The notes under the pieces are model-generated. The model saw only the letters and a list, made by a program, of their open reading frames with translations, did no database searches and was not told where the DNA came from. A DNA stretch of 64,000 nucleotides from Pseudomonas iridis (lineage in GTDB: Bacteria > Pseudomonadota > Gammaproteobacteria > Pseudomonadales > Pseudomonadaceae). A program made the position numbers and the translations under genes. The stretch covers positions 1-64,000 of the forward strand of contig NZ_JACXXO010000008.1 in NCBI RefSeq assembly GCF_017980685.1, in the 5' to 3' direction. Each line of letters begins with the position of its first letter. Position 1 is the stretch's first letter. Below are positions 54,381 to 63,918 of this stretch, piece after piece.

Positions 54381-56441
54381 ATGACAAAAGCAAAAACAGG
54401 CAAGTCAGCAGAGGGATCGCGCAGTCGCTCGCAGATCATCGTGCTGTTCATTGCATTGATCGTGTTCATCATGCTGTTGTTCGCCAACTTCGCGTACCTC
54501 AACACCCAGGCGAATTACGATAAACAGTACATCGGCCATGCCGGTGAGCTGCGCGTGCTCTCGCAACGCATTGCCAAGAACGCCACCGAAGCCGCCGCTG
54601 GCAAGGCTGCCGCGTTCAAACTGCTGAGTGACGCCCGCAACGATTTCGCCCAGCGCTGGGGTTACCTGAAAAAAGGCGACCCGGCCACCGGCCTGCCGCC
54701 GGCGCCGTCCACCGTGCGCCCTGAAATGCGCGCCGTGCAGCTCGATTGGGAACGCCTGCTGAAAAACACCGACGCCATTCTTTCCAGTGAACAGACCGTG
54801 CTGTCGCTGCATCAGGTCGCCGCGACCCTGGCCGAAACCGTGCCGCAGTTGCAGATCGAATACGAAAAAGTCGTCGAAATTCTCTTGCAGCGCGGCGCTC
54901 CTGCAACGCAAGTGGCGATGGCCCAGCGTCAGTCGCTGTTGGCTGAACGCATCCTCGGCGCAGTGAACACTGTGCTCGCTGGCGATGAAAATTCGCAACA
55001 AGCCGCGGATGCCTTCGGCCGCGATGCCACGCGTTTCGGTCAGGTGCTCAATGGCATGCTCCAGGGCAACCCGGCGCTGAAAATCAGCCAGGTCGAAGAC
55101 CGCGACGCCCGTGCTCGCCTGAGTGAAATCTCCGAGCTGTTCCAGTTCGTCTCCGGCTCTGTGGATGAAATCCTCGAAACCTCACCGGAGCTGTTCAAGG
55201 TCCGTGAATCAGCGAGCAACATCTTCAGCCTCTCGCAAACCCTGCTCGACGAAGCCTCGCACCTGGCCAACGGTTTCGAAAACCTCGCCGGCGGGCGCAG
55301 CACCGACACCATTGGCGGCTACGTGCTCGGCTTGCTGGCGCTGGCCTCGATCATCCTCATCGGTCTGGTAATGGTGCGCGAGACCAATCGGCAACTGCGC
55401 GAAACGGCAGAAAAGAACGAGCGCAACCAGAACGCGATCATGCGTTTGCTCGACGAAATCGAAGATCTCGCTGACGGCGATCTGACCGTGACCGCTTCGG
55501 TGACCGAAGACTTCACCGGCACCATTGCCGACTCGATCAACTACTCCGTCGACCAACTGCGCGATCTGGTGGCGACCATCAACCTCACCGCCGGCCAGGT
55601 CGCCGCCGCTGTGCAGGAAACCCAGGCCACTGCCATGCATCTGGCCCAGGCCTCGGAACATCAGGCCCAGCAGATTTCCGAAGCGTCGACGGCGATCAGC
55701 GATATGGCCCAGTCCATCGATCAGGTGTCGGCCAACGCTGCCGAATCCTCGGCGGTGGCCGAGCGCTCCGTGGAAATTGCCAACAAGGGCAACGAGGTGG
55801 TGCACAACACCATCCACGGCATGGACAACATTCGTGAACAGATTCAGGACACCGCCAAACGCATCAAGCGTCTCGGTGAGTCGTCTCAGGAAATCGGCGA
55901 CATCGTCAGCCTGATCGACGACATTGCCGACCAGACCAACATCCTCGCCCTCAACGCCGCCATTCAGGCGTCGATGGCCGGGGATGCCGGGCGCGGATTT
56001 GCCGTGGTCGCCGACGAAGTGCAGCGCTTGGCCGAGCGTTCATCTGCCGCCACACGCCAGATCGAAACCCTGGTGCGGGCGATTCAGACCGACACCAACG
56101 AAGCCGTCATTTCGATGGAACAGACCACCACCGAAGTGGTGCGCGGCGCGCGACTGGCGCAGGATGCCGGTGTGGCACTGGAAGAAATCGAAGGCGTATC
56201 CAAGACGCTCGCGGCGCTGATTCAAAGCATCTCCAACGCGGCGCAGCAGCAGACGTCTTCGGCGGGGCAGATTTCCCTGACCATGAACGTGATCCAGCAG
56301 ATCACCTCGCAGACGTCGTCCGGCTCCACGGCCACCGCCGAAAGCATTGGCAACCTGGCGAAAATGGCCAGTCAGTTGCGCCGTTCGGTGTCCGGTTTCA
56401 CCTTGCCGGCGGCGTCCGCGTCGGCGACGGATAAAGTGTGA
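54381..56441 (+). CDS. pilJ: Twitching motility chemoreceptor PilJ
   Basis: A 686-residue methyl-accepting-type receptor. First transmembrane helix at about residues 20-40 ([22 protein letters not shown], seen in part), a periplasmic domain of about 270 residues with PilJ-type repeats, second helix at about 312-332 ([19 protein letters not shown]), HAMP, then the long signalling domain with the tip [35 protein letters not shown] (key [12 protein letters not shown]). The ATG at 54381 is preferred. It senses pilus or surface cues upstream of ChpA. In P. aeruginosa pilK follows; here chpA follows after 11 bases. Confidence 0.95.
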   Translation: MTKAKTGKSAEGSRSRSQIIVLFIALIVFIMLLFANFAYLNTQANYDKQYIGHAGELRVLSQRIAKNATEAAAGKAAAFKLLSDARNDFAQRWGYLKKGDPATGLPPAPSTVRPEMRAVQLDWERLLKNTDAILSSEQTVLSLHQVAATLAETVPQLQIEYEKVVEILLQRGAPATQVAMAQRQSLLAERILGAVNTVLAGDENSQQAADAFGRDATRFGQVLNGMLQGNPALKISQVEDRDARARLSEISELFQFVSGSVDEILETSPELFKVRESASNIFSLSQTLLDEASHLANGFENLAGGRSTDTIGGYVLGLLALASIILIGLVMVRETNRQLRETAEKNERNQNAIMRLLDEIEDLADGDLTVTASVTEDFTGTIADSINYSVDQLRDLVATINLTAGQVAAAVQETQATAMHLAQASEHQAQQISEASTAISDMAQSIDQVSANAAESSAVAERSVEIANKGNEVVHNTIHGMDNIREQIQDTAKRIKRLGESSQEIGDIVSLIDDIADQTNILALNAAIQASMAGDAGRGFAVVADEVQRLAERSSAATRQIETLVRAIQTDTNEAVISMEQTTTEVVRGARLAQDAGVALEEIEGVSKTLAALIQSISNAAQQQTSSAGQISLTMNVIQQITSQTSSGSTATAESIGNLAKMASQLRRSVSGFTLPAASASATDKV

Positions 56442-56452
56442 TTGGAGCGGTT

Positions 56453-59400
56453 ATGGGTGATCGGCACGATTACGTGGCCCTCGAATGGGTCAAGGGCGAA
56501 ATTGCCGAAACGCTGAAACAGGCGCATCAGGCGATCGAAGCCGTGCTCGATGATCCGCAGGCCTTTCCCGGGCTCGACGAGTGCCTGAGTTACATCCATC
56601 AGGTCCACGGCAGTTTGCAGATGGTCGAGTTCTACGGCGCGGCGTTGCTCGCCGAAGAAATGGAACATCTGGTCGAAGCCCTCCAGCACGAGCGCGTCAG
56701 CCATCGCGACGAAGCTCTGCACCTGTTGTTACAAGCCTTGGGGCAATTGCCGACTTACCTTGAGCGTGTGCAAAGCGCCCGTCGCGATCTGCCGCTGGTG
56801 GTCTTGCCGCTGATCAATGATTTGCGCAGCGCCCGTGGTGAAAGCCTGCTCTCGGAAACCAGCCTGTTCAGCCCGCAACTGCCGGAATTGGCGCCGCTGA
56901 GTGAAGAGGCGCTGGCGCTGCTGGAACCGGCCGAACTGCCGAGCGTACTGCGCAAGTTGCGCCAGACGCTGCAAATGGCGCTGGTCGGGTTGTTGCGTGA
57001 ACAGGATGATCACACTCACCTCGATTATCTGGCCAAGGTCTTCAGCCGTCTCCAGGCGCTAAGCGGCGATGCGCCGTTGAGTCCGTTGTGGCAAGTTGCA
57101 TCGGCATTGGTCGAAGGCATGCGTGAGGGTGTGATCGCCAACAGCCCGGCGCTACGCAGCCTGTTCAAGGATGCCGACAAAGAGCTCAAGCGCCTGCTCG
57201 AACAAGGCCTGCAAGGGCTCAATCAGCCGCCCCCTGCGGAGCTGCTCAAAAGCCTGTTGTTCTATATAGCCAAAGCCGAAAATCCCACCGGGCAGATGCT
57301 GACCATGAAAGATCGCTACTCGCTGGATGATGCTTTGCCCGACAGCGCGATGGTCGACGAAGAACGCGCGCGCCTGGCCGGTCCCGACCGCGATGCGATG
57401 CGCTCGGTGCTCGCGGCACTGTGCGAAGAACTGGTGCGGGTCAAGGAGCGGCTCGACCTGTTCGTGCGCAGCGACCGCCAACATACGTCCGATCTGGAAA
57501 GTCTGCTGGCACCACTGCGGCAGATCGCCGACACCCTGGCCGTGCTCGGTTTCGGCCAGCCGCGCAAAGTCATCATTGACCAATTGGCGGTGGTCTTGAG
57601 CATCGCCCAAGGCCAGCGTGAACCGAACGACGCCGTCCTGATGGACGTCGCCGGTGCCTTGCTCTACGTCGAAGCGACCCTGGCCGGGATGGTCGGCACC
57701 GTCGAACCGGAAAGCCCGGAAGACGCGCGCCTGCCGACCACCGACCTCACGCAGATCCACCAGATCGTGATCAAGGAAGCACGCATCTGCCTGCAACAGG
57801 CCAAGGACATGATCGTCGACTACATCGACGCCGACTGGGACCGCCAGCAGCTGCAACCACTGCCTGCACTGCTGACTCAAGTGCGCGGTGCACTGGCGAT
57901 GATTCCGCTTGCACGTGCGGCGAGTCTGGTCGAGGCCTGCAACGGTTTTATCCGCGAACATCTGTTGCTCGATCCGCGTGAACCGGGTTGGGAGCAGTTG
58001 GACAACCTGGCCGATGTCATCAGCAGTCTTGAGTACTATCTGGAACGCTTGACCGACGACCCGCTGACGCCCGGCGAGCAACTGCTGGATATCGCACAGA
58101 AGAGTCTCGCCAGCCTCGGTTTCTTTCCCAGCGAGCAGCCCGGTGAGGTCCATGTACCGGTGCTCGACGACGTGCTCAGTCCCAGCGAAGCACTGGTGAT
58201 GCAGGACGCGCAGTCGCTGGACGATCCTGAAACTGTACAGTCGCTGGCCGAGGTCCTGGCCAGCCCGGTGTCGGTGCTCAACCCGCCCGCGCGGATCACG
58301 CCCGGCAGCCTGATGCCGCCACCGGCGGATGAAGAACCGGTGGATGACGAACTGCGCGAAGTGTTCCTCGAAGAGACCGACGAGGTTCTCGAAGTCCTTC
58401 ACGAATACTTGCCGCGCTGGTCGGCCAATCCGCAGGATCACGCCGCGCTGACCGAACTGCGCCGCGCCTTCCACACCTTGAAAGGCAGCGGACGCATGGT
58501 GCGTGCGCTGATCCTCGGCGAACTGGCGTGGGCCGTGGAAAATCTGCTCAACCGCGTGCTGGAGCAAAGCGTCGAACCCGGCTCGGTGGTCCAGCAACTG
58601 CTGACCGACACGGTGTTGTTGCTGCCGGAACTGATCAGCGAATTCGCCACCAATCGCCAGCGTCAGCGCAGCGATGTCGATCAACTCGCCGCGCGTGCCC
58701 ATGCTTTGGCCAAGGGTGACGAACCACTGGCCGCCGAGGACGTTGATGACGTCGCGGCGCTCGATCCATTGTTGCTGGAGATCTTCCGCAACGAAGCCGA
58801 AACCCATCTCGCCAGCCTCAACCGCTTTCTCGATCAGGCCGCTGAACACGTGCCGCTGCAAGCCAGCGACGAATTGCAGCGCGCCTTGCACACGCTCAAG
58901 GGCAGCGCGTCGATGGCGGGTGTGTTGCCGATTGCCGAACTGGCGGCGCCGCTTGATCAACTGGCCCGAGAGTTCAAGGCGCATCAACTGCCGCTCGACC
59001 TCGATGAAGTGGAATTGCTCCTCGAAGCCGAGGGCCTGTTCCGTGTCGGATTACGTCAGCTCAAGCATGATCCGCTGGCGCCGATTGTAGGCGCGCAGTC
59101 ACTGATCAAACGCACCGAAGCGCTGCTCGCCGAGCGTCTGGAATCGATCCTCAATGCGCCGAACACCGGCCTGCGGATCAAGCGTAATCCGCAACTGATC
59201 AACAACTTTCTTGCGCAAGGCATGGACATCCTGCTCGACACCGAAAGTCTCTTGCAGCGCTGGCAGCAACATCCCGGCGAACGGCAGGAATTGAGCGCGC
59301 TGCTGGATGAACTGACTACCCTCGGCGAAGGCGCGCACCTGGCGGATCTGCTGCCGGTCGATGTGTTGTGCGAAGCCTTGCTCGACCTGTATGGCGCCGT

Positions 59401-62365
59401 GGAAGAAAGCAGCCTGGCGGTCAGCGACCGGTTCTTCCACGAGGCGCAGAACGCTCACGAAGCGCTGATCAACATGCTCGACGAGCTGGCCGCCGGCCAG
59501 GAAGTCACGCCGCAGCCTGCGCGGATTCGTGCGTTGCACGACTTGCTCGATGAAAGTCTCGATCCTTCGTCCATGGGCCTGATCCGCAGCGACGGCAGCC
59601 GCACCTTGAGCATCCGCGAACTGGGCGCCGCGACTGCTGAGCTTGCACAATCCACGTCTATCCCAGCGCCGGACGACGAGATCGTCGACATCTTCCTCGA
59701 AGAGGCCGTGGACATTCTCGACAGTGCCGGGCAAGCCTTGCAGCGCTGGTTGAACGACCCGGACAACGCCGCGCCGCTGTCCTCGTTGCAGCGCGATTTG
59801 CACACCCTCAAGGGCGGTGCGCGGATGGCTGAAGTCGAAGCCATTGGGGATCTGGCCCAAGAGTTGGAAAGCCTTTACGAAGGCCTGGTTGATCGGCGCC
59901 ACAGCCACAGCGAAGCCCTCGGTCGTTTGCTGCACAAGAGCCATGAGCGTTTGGCGCTGCTGCTGGAACAGCTGCAAGACCATCAGCCGCTGAACCCGGC
60001 GCAGGATCTGATTGAGGCGATTCGGCAGTTTCGCCAAGGTTCGTCCGCCAGCGTCGAAACGGCGCAACCTGCCGTCGATTACGAAGGTGCCGGGCACGAT
60101 CCGGAGTTGCTGGAAATCTTCCTCGAAGAAGGTTTCGACATCATCGAAAACTCCGGCGCCGCGCTGCTGCGTTGGCAGGCCGAACCGGGCAATCGTCAGG
60201 AAGTGGAAACCCTGCTGCGCGATCTGCACACCCTCAAGGGCGGCGCGCGGATGGTCGAGATCGGCCCGATCGGCGATCTTGCCCATGAGCTGGAATACCT
60301 TTACGAAAGTCTCTCCGCCGGCACCTTACAAGCGTCGACCGAGTTGTTCGCATTGGTCCAGCGCGGCCACGACCGACTGGCGCAAATGCTCGATGCCGTG
60401 CGTGCCGGGCAACCTTGCCCGCCGGCGGATCGGCTGATCAATGCGATTCGCAATTTCAGTCATCCAGCGACGCCGGAAACCCCGCCGCCGTTGCCGCTTG
60501 CGGTCAAGACCGAGACCGCGCCACCTGCCGTCGACGCCAGCGCTGACATGGTCAAGGTCTCCGCCGAACTGCTCGACGAACTGGTCAACCTGGCCGGGGA
60601 AACCTCGATTTTCCGCGGGCGTATCGAACAGCAAGTCAACGACGCGCAGATAGCGCTCAACGAGATGGAAACCACCATCGAGCGTATGCGCGATCAACTG
60701 CGTCGCCTCGACACCGAAACCCAGGGACGGATTCTCAGCCGGCAGCAGGTCGATGCCGAGCGCCTCGGTTATGAAGAATTCGATCCGCTGGAAATGGACC
60801 GTCATTCGCAGTTGCAGCAACTGTCGCGAGCGCTGTTCGAATCCGCCTCGGACTTGCTCGACCTCAAGGAAACCCTCGACCGACGCAACCACGACGCCGA
60901 GAACCTGCTGCAACAACAGGGACGGATCAACACCGAATTGCAGGAAGGCCTGATGCGTACACGCATGGTGCCTTTCGAACGTCTGTTGCCGCGCCTCAAA
61001 CGCATCGTCCGTCAGGTGGCTGAAGAGCTGAACAAGGACGTTGCGTTCGTCGTCGGCAATGCCGAAGGCGAGATGGACCGCAACGTCCTCGAGCGCATGG
61101 TCGCGCCGCTGGAACACATGCTGCGCAACGCCGTCGACCATGGTCTGGAATCTGCCGAGGTACGCCTGGCCTGCGGGAAACCGGCGCAAGGACAGATCAG
61201 CCTCGACCTGTCGCGCGAGGGTGGCGACATCGTTTTCGACATTCGCGACGATGGCGCTGGTGTGCCGCTGGAAGCCGTGCGGCGCAAGGCGATAAAGCGT
61301 GGTTTGCTGGCCCCCAACGCCGAGATCAGCGACCGCGATGTGTTGCAGTTCATCCTTCAGCCGGGGTTTTCCACCGCCGAAAAAATTACCCAGATTTCCG
61401 GGCGTGGCGTCGGCATGGACGTGGTTCACGAGGAGGTCCGCCAACTGGGCGGCAGCATGAGCATCGACTCGGTGCCGGGGCAGGGCGTGCACTTCCGCAT
61501 CCGTTTGCCGTTCACGGTGTCCGTCAATCGCGCGTTGATGGTGCAGTGCGCAGAGGATCAATACGCGATTCCGCTGAACACCATTGAGGGCATCGTCCGG
61601 GTCTTGCCGAATGACCTCGAAGGACATTTCCGTCTCGACCCGCCGAGCTATCAATACGGCGGCCAGCGCTATGAGTTGTGCTATCTGGGCGAACTGCTGA
61701 AAACCGCGCCACGGCCGAAACTGCTCGGCCAGAATCTGCCATTGCCGGTGCTGCTGGTGCATTACAACGATCGGCACATTGCGGTGCAGGTTGATGCCAT
61801 GGCGGGTACTCGCGAGATTGTGGTGAAGAGCCTCGGCGCGCAGTTCGCGGCGGTGCAGGGCGTGTCCGGCGCGACGATTCTGGGTGATGGTCGGGTCGTG
61901 TTGATTCTTGATCTGCTCGCGCCGATCCGCGCGATGCAGGCGCGCGTTACGCAGCATCCGACGCGCCCGGAAATCGACAGCGAACCGCAGAAACCGCTGC
62001 TGGTGATGGTGGTCGACGACTCGGTGACGGTGCGCAAGGTCACCAGCCGTTTGCTTGAGCGCCACGGCATGAACGTACTGACCGCCAAGGATGGCGTCGA
62101 CGCCATGCTCCTGCTCGAAGAACACATGCCCGACCTGATGCTGCTCGACATCGAAATGCCGCGCATGGACGGTTTCGAAGTGGCGACCCAGGTACGCAAC
62201 GACGAGCGCCTGCAGCACCTGCCGATCATCATGATCACCTCGCGCACCGGGCAGAAACACCGCGACCGCGCCATGGCCATCGGCGTCAACGACTACCTCG
62301 GCAAGCCGTACCAGGAATCGGTGCTGCTCGAAAGCATTGCCCACTGGAGCAAGAAACATGCATGA
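56453..62365 (+). CDS. chpA: Pil-Chp hybrid histidine kinase ChpA
   Basis: A 1,970-residue CheA-type kinase of the twitching system. Four Hpt-like modules keep the phosphorylatable His in HTLKG: H674, H813, H1117 and H1259; an N-terminal module near H52 reads IHQVHGSLQM. They are followed by a dimerisation helix region, a CheA-type ATPase (EHMLRNAVDHGLESAEVR near 1555, GRGVGMDVVHEEV near 1650), a CheW domain, and a C-terminal receiver with phosphoacceptor D1899 (LMLLDIEMPRMDG). P. aeruginosa ChpA is near 2,470 residues, so this version appears shorter, mostly in the Hpt array. The ATG at 56453 follows GGAG by 5-6 bases. Confidence 0.95.
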   Translation: MGDRHDYVALEWVKGEIAETLKQAHQAIEAVLDDPQAFPGLDECLSYIHQVHGSLQMVEFYGAALLAEEMEHLVEALQHERVSHRDEALHLLLQALGQLPTYLERVQSARRDLPLVVLPLINDLRSARGESLLSETSLFSPQLPELAPLSEEALALLEPAELPSVLRKLRQTLQMALVGLLREQDDHTHLDYLAKVFSRLQALSGDAPLSPLWQVASALVEGMREGVIANSPALRSLFKDADKELKRLLEQGLQGLNQPPPAELLKSLLFYIAKAENPTGQMLTMKDRYSLDDALPDSAMVDEERARLAGPDRDAMRSVLAALCEELVRVKERLDLFVRSDRQHTSDLESLLAPLRQIADTLAVLGFGQPRKVIIDQLAVVLSIAQGQREPNDAVLMDVAGALLYVEATLAGMVGTVEPESPEDARLPTTDLTQIHQIVIKEARICLQQAKDMIVDYIDADWDRQQLQPLPALLTQVRGALAMIPLARAASLVEACNGFIREHLLLDPREPGWEQLDNLADVISSLEYYLERLTDDPLTPGEQLLDIAQKSLASLGFFPSEQPGEVHVPVLDDVLSPSEALVMQDAQSLDDPETVQSLAEVLASPVSVLNPPARITPGSLMPPPADEEPVDDELREVFLEETDEVLEVLHEYLPRWSANPQDHAALTELRRAFHTLKGSGRMVRALILGELAWAVENLLNRVLEQSVEPGSVVQQLLTDTVLLLPELISEFATNRQRQRSDVDQLAARAHALAKGDEPLAAEDVDDVAALDPLLLEIFRNEAETHLASLNRFLDQAAEHVPLQASDELQRALHTLKGSASMAGVLPIAELAAPLDQLAREFKAHQLPLDLDEVELLLEAEGLFRVGLRQLKHDPLAPIVGAQSLIKRTEALLAERLESILNAPNTGLRIKRNPQLINNFLAQGMDILLDTESLLQRWQQHPGERQELSALLDELTTLGEGAHLADLLPVDVLCEALLDLYGAVEESSLAVSDRFFHEAQNAHEALINMLDELAAGQEVTPQPARIRALHDLLDESLDPSSMGLIRSDGSRTLSIRELGAATAELAQSTSIPAPDDEIVDIFLEEAVDILDSAGQALQRWLNDPDNAAPLSSLQRDLHTLKGGARMAEVEAIGDLAQELESLYEGLVDRRHSHSEALGRLLHKSHERLALLLEQLQDHQPLNPAQDLIEAIRQFRQGSSASVETAQPAVDYEGAGHDPELLEIFLEEGFDIIENSGAALLRWQAEPGNRQEVETLLRDLHTLKGGARMVEIGPIGDLAHELEYLYESLSAGTLQASTELFALVQRGHDRLAQMLDAVRAGQPCPPADRLINAIRNFSHPATPETPPPLPLAVKTETAPPAVDASADMVKVSAELLDELVNLAGETSIFRGRIEQQVNDAQIALNEMETTIERMRDQLRRLDTETQGRILSRQQVDAERLGYEEFDPLEMDRHSQLQQLSRALFESASDLLDLKETLDRRNHDAENLLQQQGRINTELQEGLMRTRMVPFERLLPRLKRIVRQVAEELNKDVAFVVGNAEGEMDRNVLERMVAPLEHMLRNAVDHGLESAEVRLACGKPAQGQISLDLSREGGDIVFDIRDDGAGVPLEAVRRKAIKRGLLAPNAEISDRDVLQFILQPGFSTAEKITQISGRGVGMDVVHEEVRQLGGSMSIDSVPGQGVHFRIRLPFTVSVNRALMVQCAEDQYAIPLNTIEGIVRVLPNDLEGHFRLDPPSYQYGGQRYELCYLGELLKTAPRPKLLGQNLPLPVLLVHYNDRHIAVQVDAMAGTREIVVKSLGAQFAAVQGVSGATILGDGRVVLILDLLAPIRAMQARVTQHPTRPEIDSEPQKPLLVMVVDDSVTVRKVTSRLLERHGMNVLTAKDGVDAMLLLEEHMPDLMLLDIEMPRMDGFEVATQVRNDERLQHLPIIMITSRTGQKHRDRAMAIGVNDYLGKPYQESVLLESIAHWSKKHA

Positions 62366-62828
62366 GCGCCGGCACAACCCGCGCACCAGCCAACTTACCG
62401 GGCTGCTGCTGCCACTGGCGGATCGCAATTTGATCCTGCCGAACGTGGCAGTCGCGGAGCTGATCGACTATCAGGCCAGCGCCTTCGATCTGGATACGCC
62501 ACCGTGGTATCTGGGGCGGGTGATGTGGCGCGAGCGGCAGATTCCGCTGTTGAGTTTCGAGTCCGCCTGCGGGCAAAAAATCGTGATTGGCGAGCGGGCG
62601 CGGATCGTCATCCTCAATGCGCTGGGCGGGTTGCCGGAGCTGAAGTTCATTGCGCTGCTGGTGCAGGGGATTCCGCGGTCTTACAAACTCGACAGTCAGT
62701 TGAGCTACGTTGATGTGCCGCTGTGTGCGCTGGAGCAGGCAGCGGTGCAGGTGGGGGAACAGGTGGCGAAGGTGCCGGATTTGTTGGCACTTGAGCAGTT
62801 GCTGGTGGAGGCGGGGCTTGTCCATTAA
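62358..62828 (+). CDS. chpC: CheW-like protein ChpC
   Basis: A 156-residue CheW-domain protein: TGLLLPLADRNLILPNVAVAEL near residue 13, PPWYLGRVMWRERQIPLLSFESACG near 44 (key WRERQIPLLSFE) and IVILNALGG near 82. The ATG at 62358 overlaps the chpA end as ATGCATGA; a start 21 bases upstream is inside chpA and less likely. It is the second adaptor of the system. chpB, which comes before chpC in P. aeruginosa, is absent. Confidence 0.9.
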   Translation: MHERRHNPRTSQLTGLLLPLADRNLILPNVAVAELIDYQASAFDLDTPPWYLGRVMWRERQIPLLSFESACGQKIVIGERARIVILNALGGLPELKFIALLVQGIPRSYKLDSQLSYVDVPLCALEQAAVQVGEQVAKVPDLLALEQLLVEAGLVH

Positions 62829-62850
62829 TCCAGCATTTGTTGTGCTCTGA

Positions 62851-62962
62851 ATGGCCCTATCGCTGGCAAGCCAGCTCCCACAGTGTCCGAGTTGTATTCG
62901 AATCTTGTGAACCACATAAAACCCTGTGGGAGCTGGCTTGCCAGCGATGAGGCCAGTCGCGT
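62851..62962. repeat. REP pair (GTGGGAGCTGGCTTGCCAGCGA-type), inverted
   Basis: GGCCCTATCGCTGGCAAGCC and AGCTCCCAC on the left face GTGGGAGCTGGCTTGCCAGCG on the right. It lies just after chpC. From here to about 63,140 nothing else is seen. Confidence 0.92.
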
Positions 62963-63140
62963 GGCCAGATGCCGACAGGCAAATCCGCAATTTCTGTAGT
63001 GCAATAAACCCTTTCCGACACTGATGTTTAAAGACACTCGGTGTTACGCCCGGGAGCCTACAAATCCTTGCGCCGCTGCCTACGCATGCACCAGAATCCG
63101 CCGGCTTGTGCGCCCAGGGCTGGCTGCGTAACTTGGATCG

Positions 63141-63353
63141 GGTCACTGATTCGCAGTGATCGGGTTTAGCAGCCCGTGGTTAATCTAAGGGTGCACACAC
63201 ATCATCAGTCAGGCTCAACGCCTGAGTTCGATGGCGGCTGTGCGCAGGGCGCTTCGGCGCGCCGGCTTCCTTAGGTTCCCCGGTCTGCTAACCTGCGTTC
63301 AGCTGCCACCCCTTCTTTTAGCAGAGAGGCGGTTCCAGCTTTATTCCGGAACC
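63141..63353 (+). ncRNA. Structured leader upstream of the DUF6124 gene
   Basis: A set of nested complementary segments: TCACTG/CAGTGA (63143-63148 with 63154-63159); GGTTA/TAACC (63178-63182 with 63289-63293); CTAAGG/CCTTAG (63185-63190 with 63269-63274); GCACA/TGTGC (63193-63197 with 63239-63243); TCAGGC/GCCTGA (63209-63214 with 63220-63225); GCGC-TTCG-GCGC (63249-63260); and GGTTCC/GGAACC (63331-63336 with 63348-63353). The last hairpin includes the GGA that would serve as ribosome binding site for the ATG at 63359. This looks like a cis-regulatory RNA. No known class is assigned. Confidence 0.65.
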
Positions 63354-63358
63354 TGAAG

Positions 63359-63724
63359 ATGATTAAACCAACGCCTAACCCGCCGGTCACAGACCCGGCA
63401 TCCCCCTACGAATCGCCCGATTCCAAGAAACTCCACGAAGCCGCCGAGCGCGCCCTCGACCATTACCTCGGGCCACCGACCGCCGAAATCATGGCCGCAC
63501 CCTACAAACCCAACAAGCTGTACATGACAGACCCCGAAGCTGATACCGAGTCTCTCCTGGCAGATGCCAGCGAAACACTTGGCTCGGCCACCGTCATGCT
63601 GCACAACCATGTGGCGATGGTCGAAGGCACCCACCGCAAAACCCTGCAAGGTATCGCGCAAGTGGTGATGCTGGCGGAGCTGGCCGTCAATCGGGTGCTG
63701 GACAGGTTAGTGCCTACGGAGTGA
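63359..63724 (+). CDS. DUF6124 family protein
   Basis: A 121-residue cytosolic protein of the pseudomonad DUF6124 type: a Pro-rich N terminus (MIKPTPNPPVTDPASPYESP), SKKLHEAAERALDHYL near residue 22, and a helical C half with TLGSATVMLHNHVAMVEGTHRKTLQGIAQVVMLAELAVNRVLD (key ASETLGSATVMLHNH). Function unknown; family members often occur in several copies in one genome. It is preceded by a structured leader that probably controls its translation. Confidence 0.8.
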   Translation: MIKPTPNPPVTDPASPYESPDSKKLHEAAERALDHYLGPPTAEIMAAPYKPNKLYMTDPEADTESLLADASETLGSATVMLHNHVAMVEGTHRKTLQGIAQVVMLAELAVNRVLDRLVPTE

Positions 63725-63732
63725 TTTAAAGC

Positions 63733-63918
63733 CAACCCTCACCCCAGCCCTCTCCCGGGGGGAGAGGGGGCCGACCGAGGTGTAGCGCGTTTTACATCGA
63801 CCTGAACAACCGAGTCGATTATGGATTCGGTAAAGCACAATCAGGTCGGCGTATTTCTTGAGCATCCCCCAATCGGTCCCCTCTCCCTCCGGGAGAGGGC
63901 AAGGGTGAGGGGGCTCTT
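63733..63918. repeat. Composite inverted element (MITE-like), copy 2
   Basis: About 185 bases with inverted ends CCCTCACCCCAGCCCTCTCCC (as CCCTCACCCC and CCCTCTCCC) and GGGAGAGGGCAAGGGTGAGGGG (as GGGAGAGGG and GGGTGAGGGG). Inner sequence shares CGACCGAGG, ACATCGACCTGA and the CGGTCCCCTCTCCCTC side with the copy at 41,245-41,470. It follows the DUF6124 stop. The last 80 bases of the window show nothing further. Confidence 0.8.

Noticed and set aside
57152..58987. 611-codon minus-strand frame inside chpA
   Set aside because: Antisense to the well-supported ChpA phosphotransfer region; composition typical of shadow frames.
60326..62428. 700-codon minus-strand frame inside chpA
   Set aside because: Antisense to the ChpA kinase and receiver domains, where motifs on the plus strand are clear.
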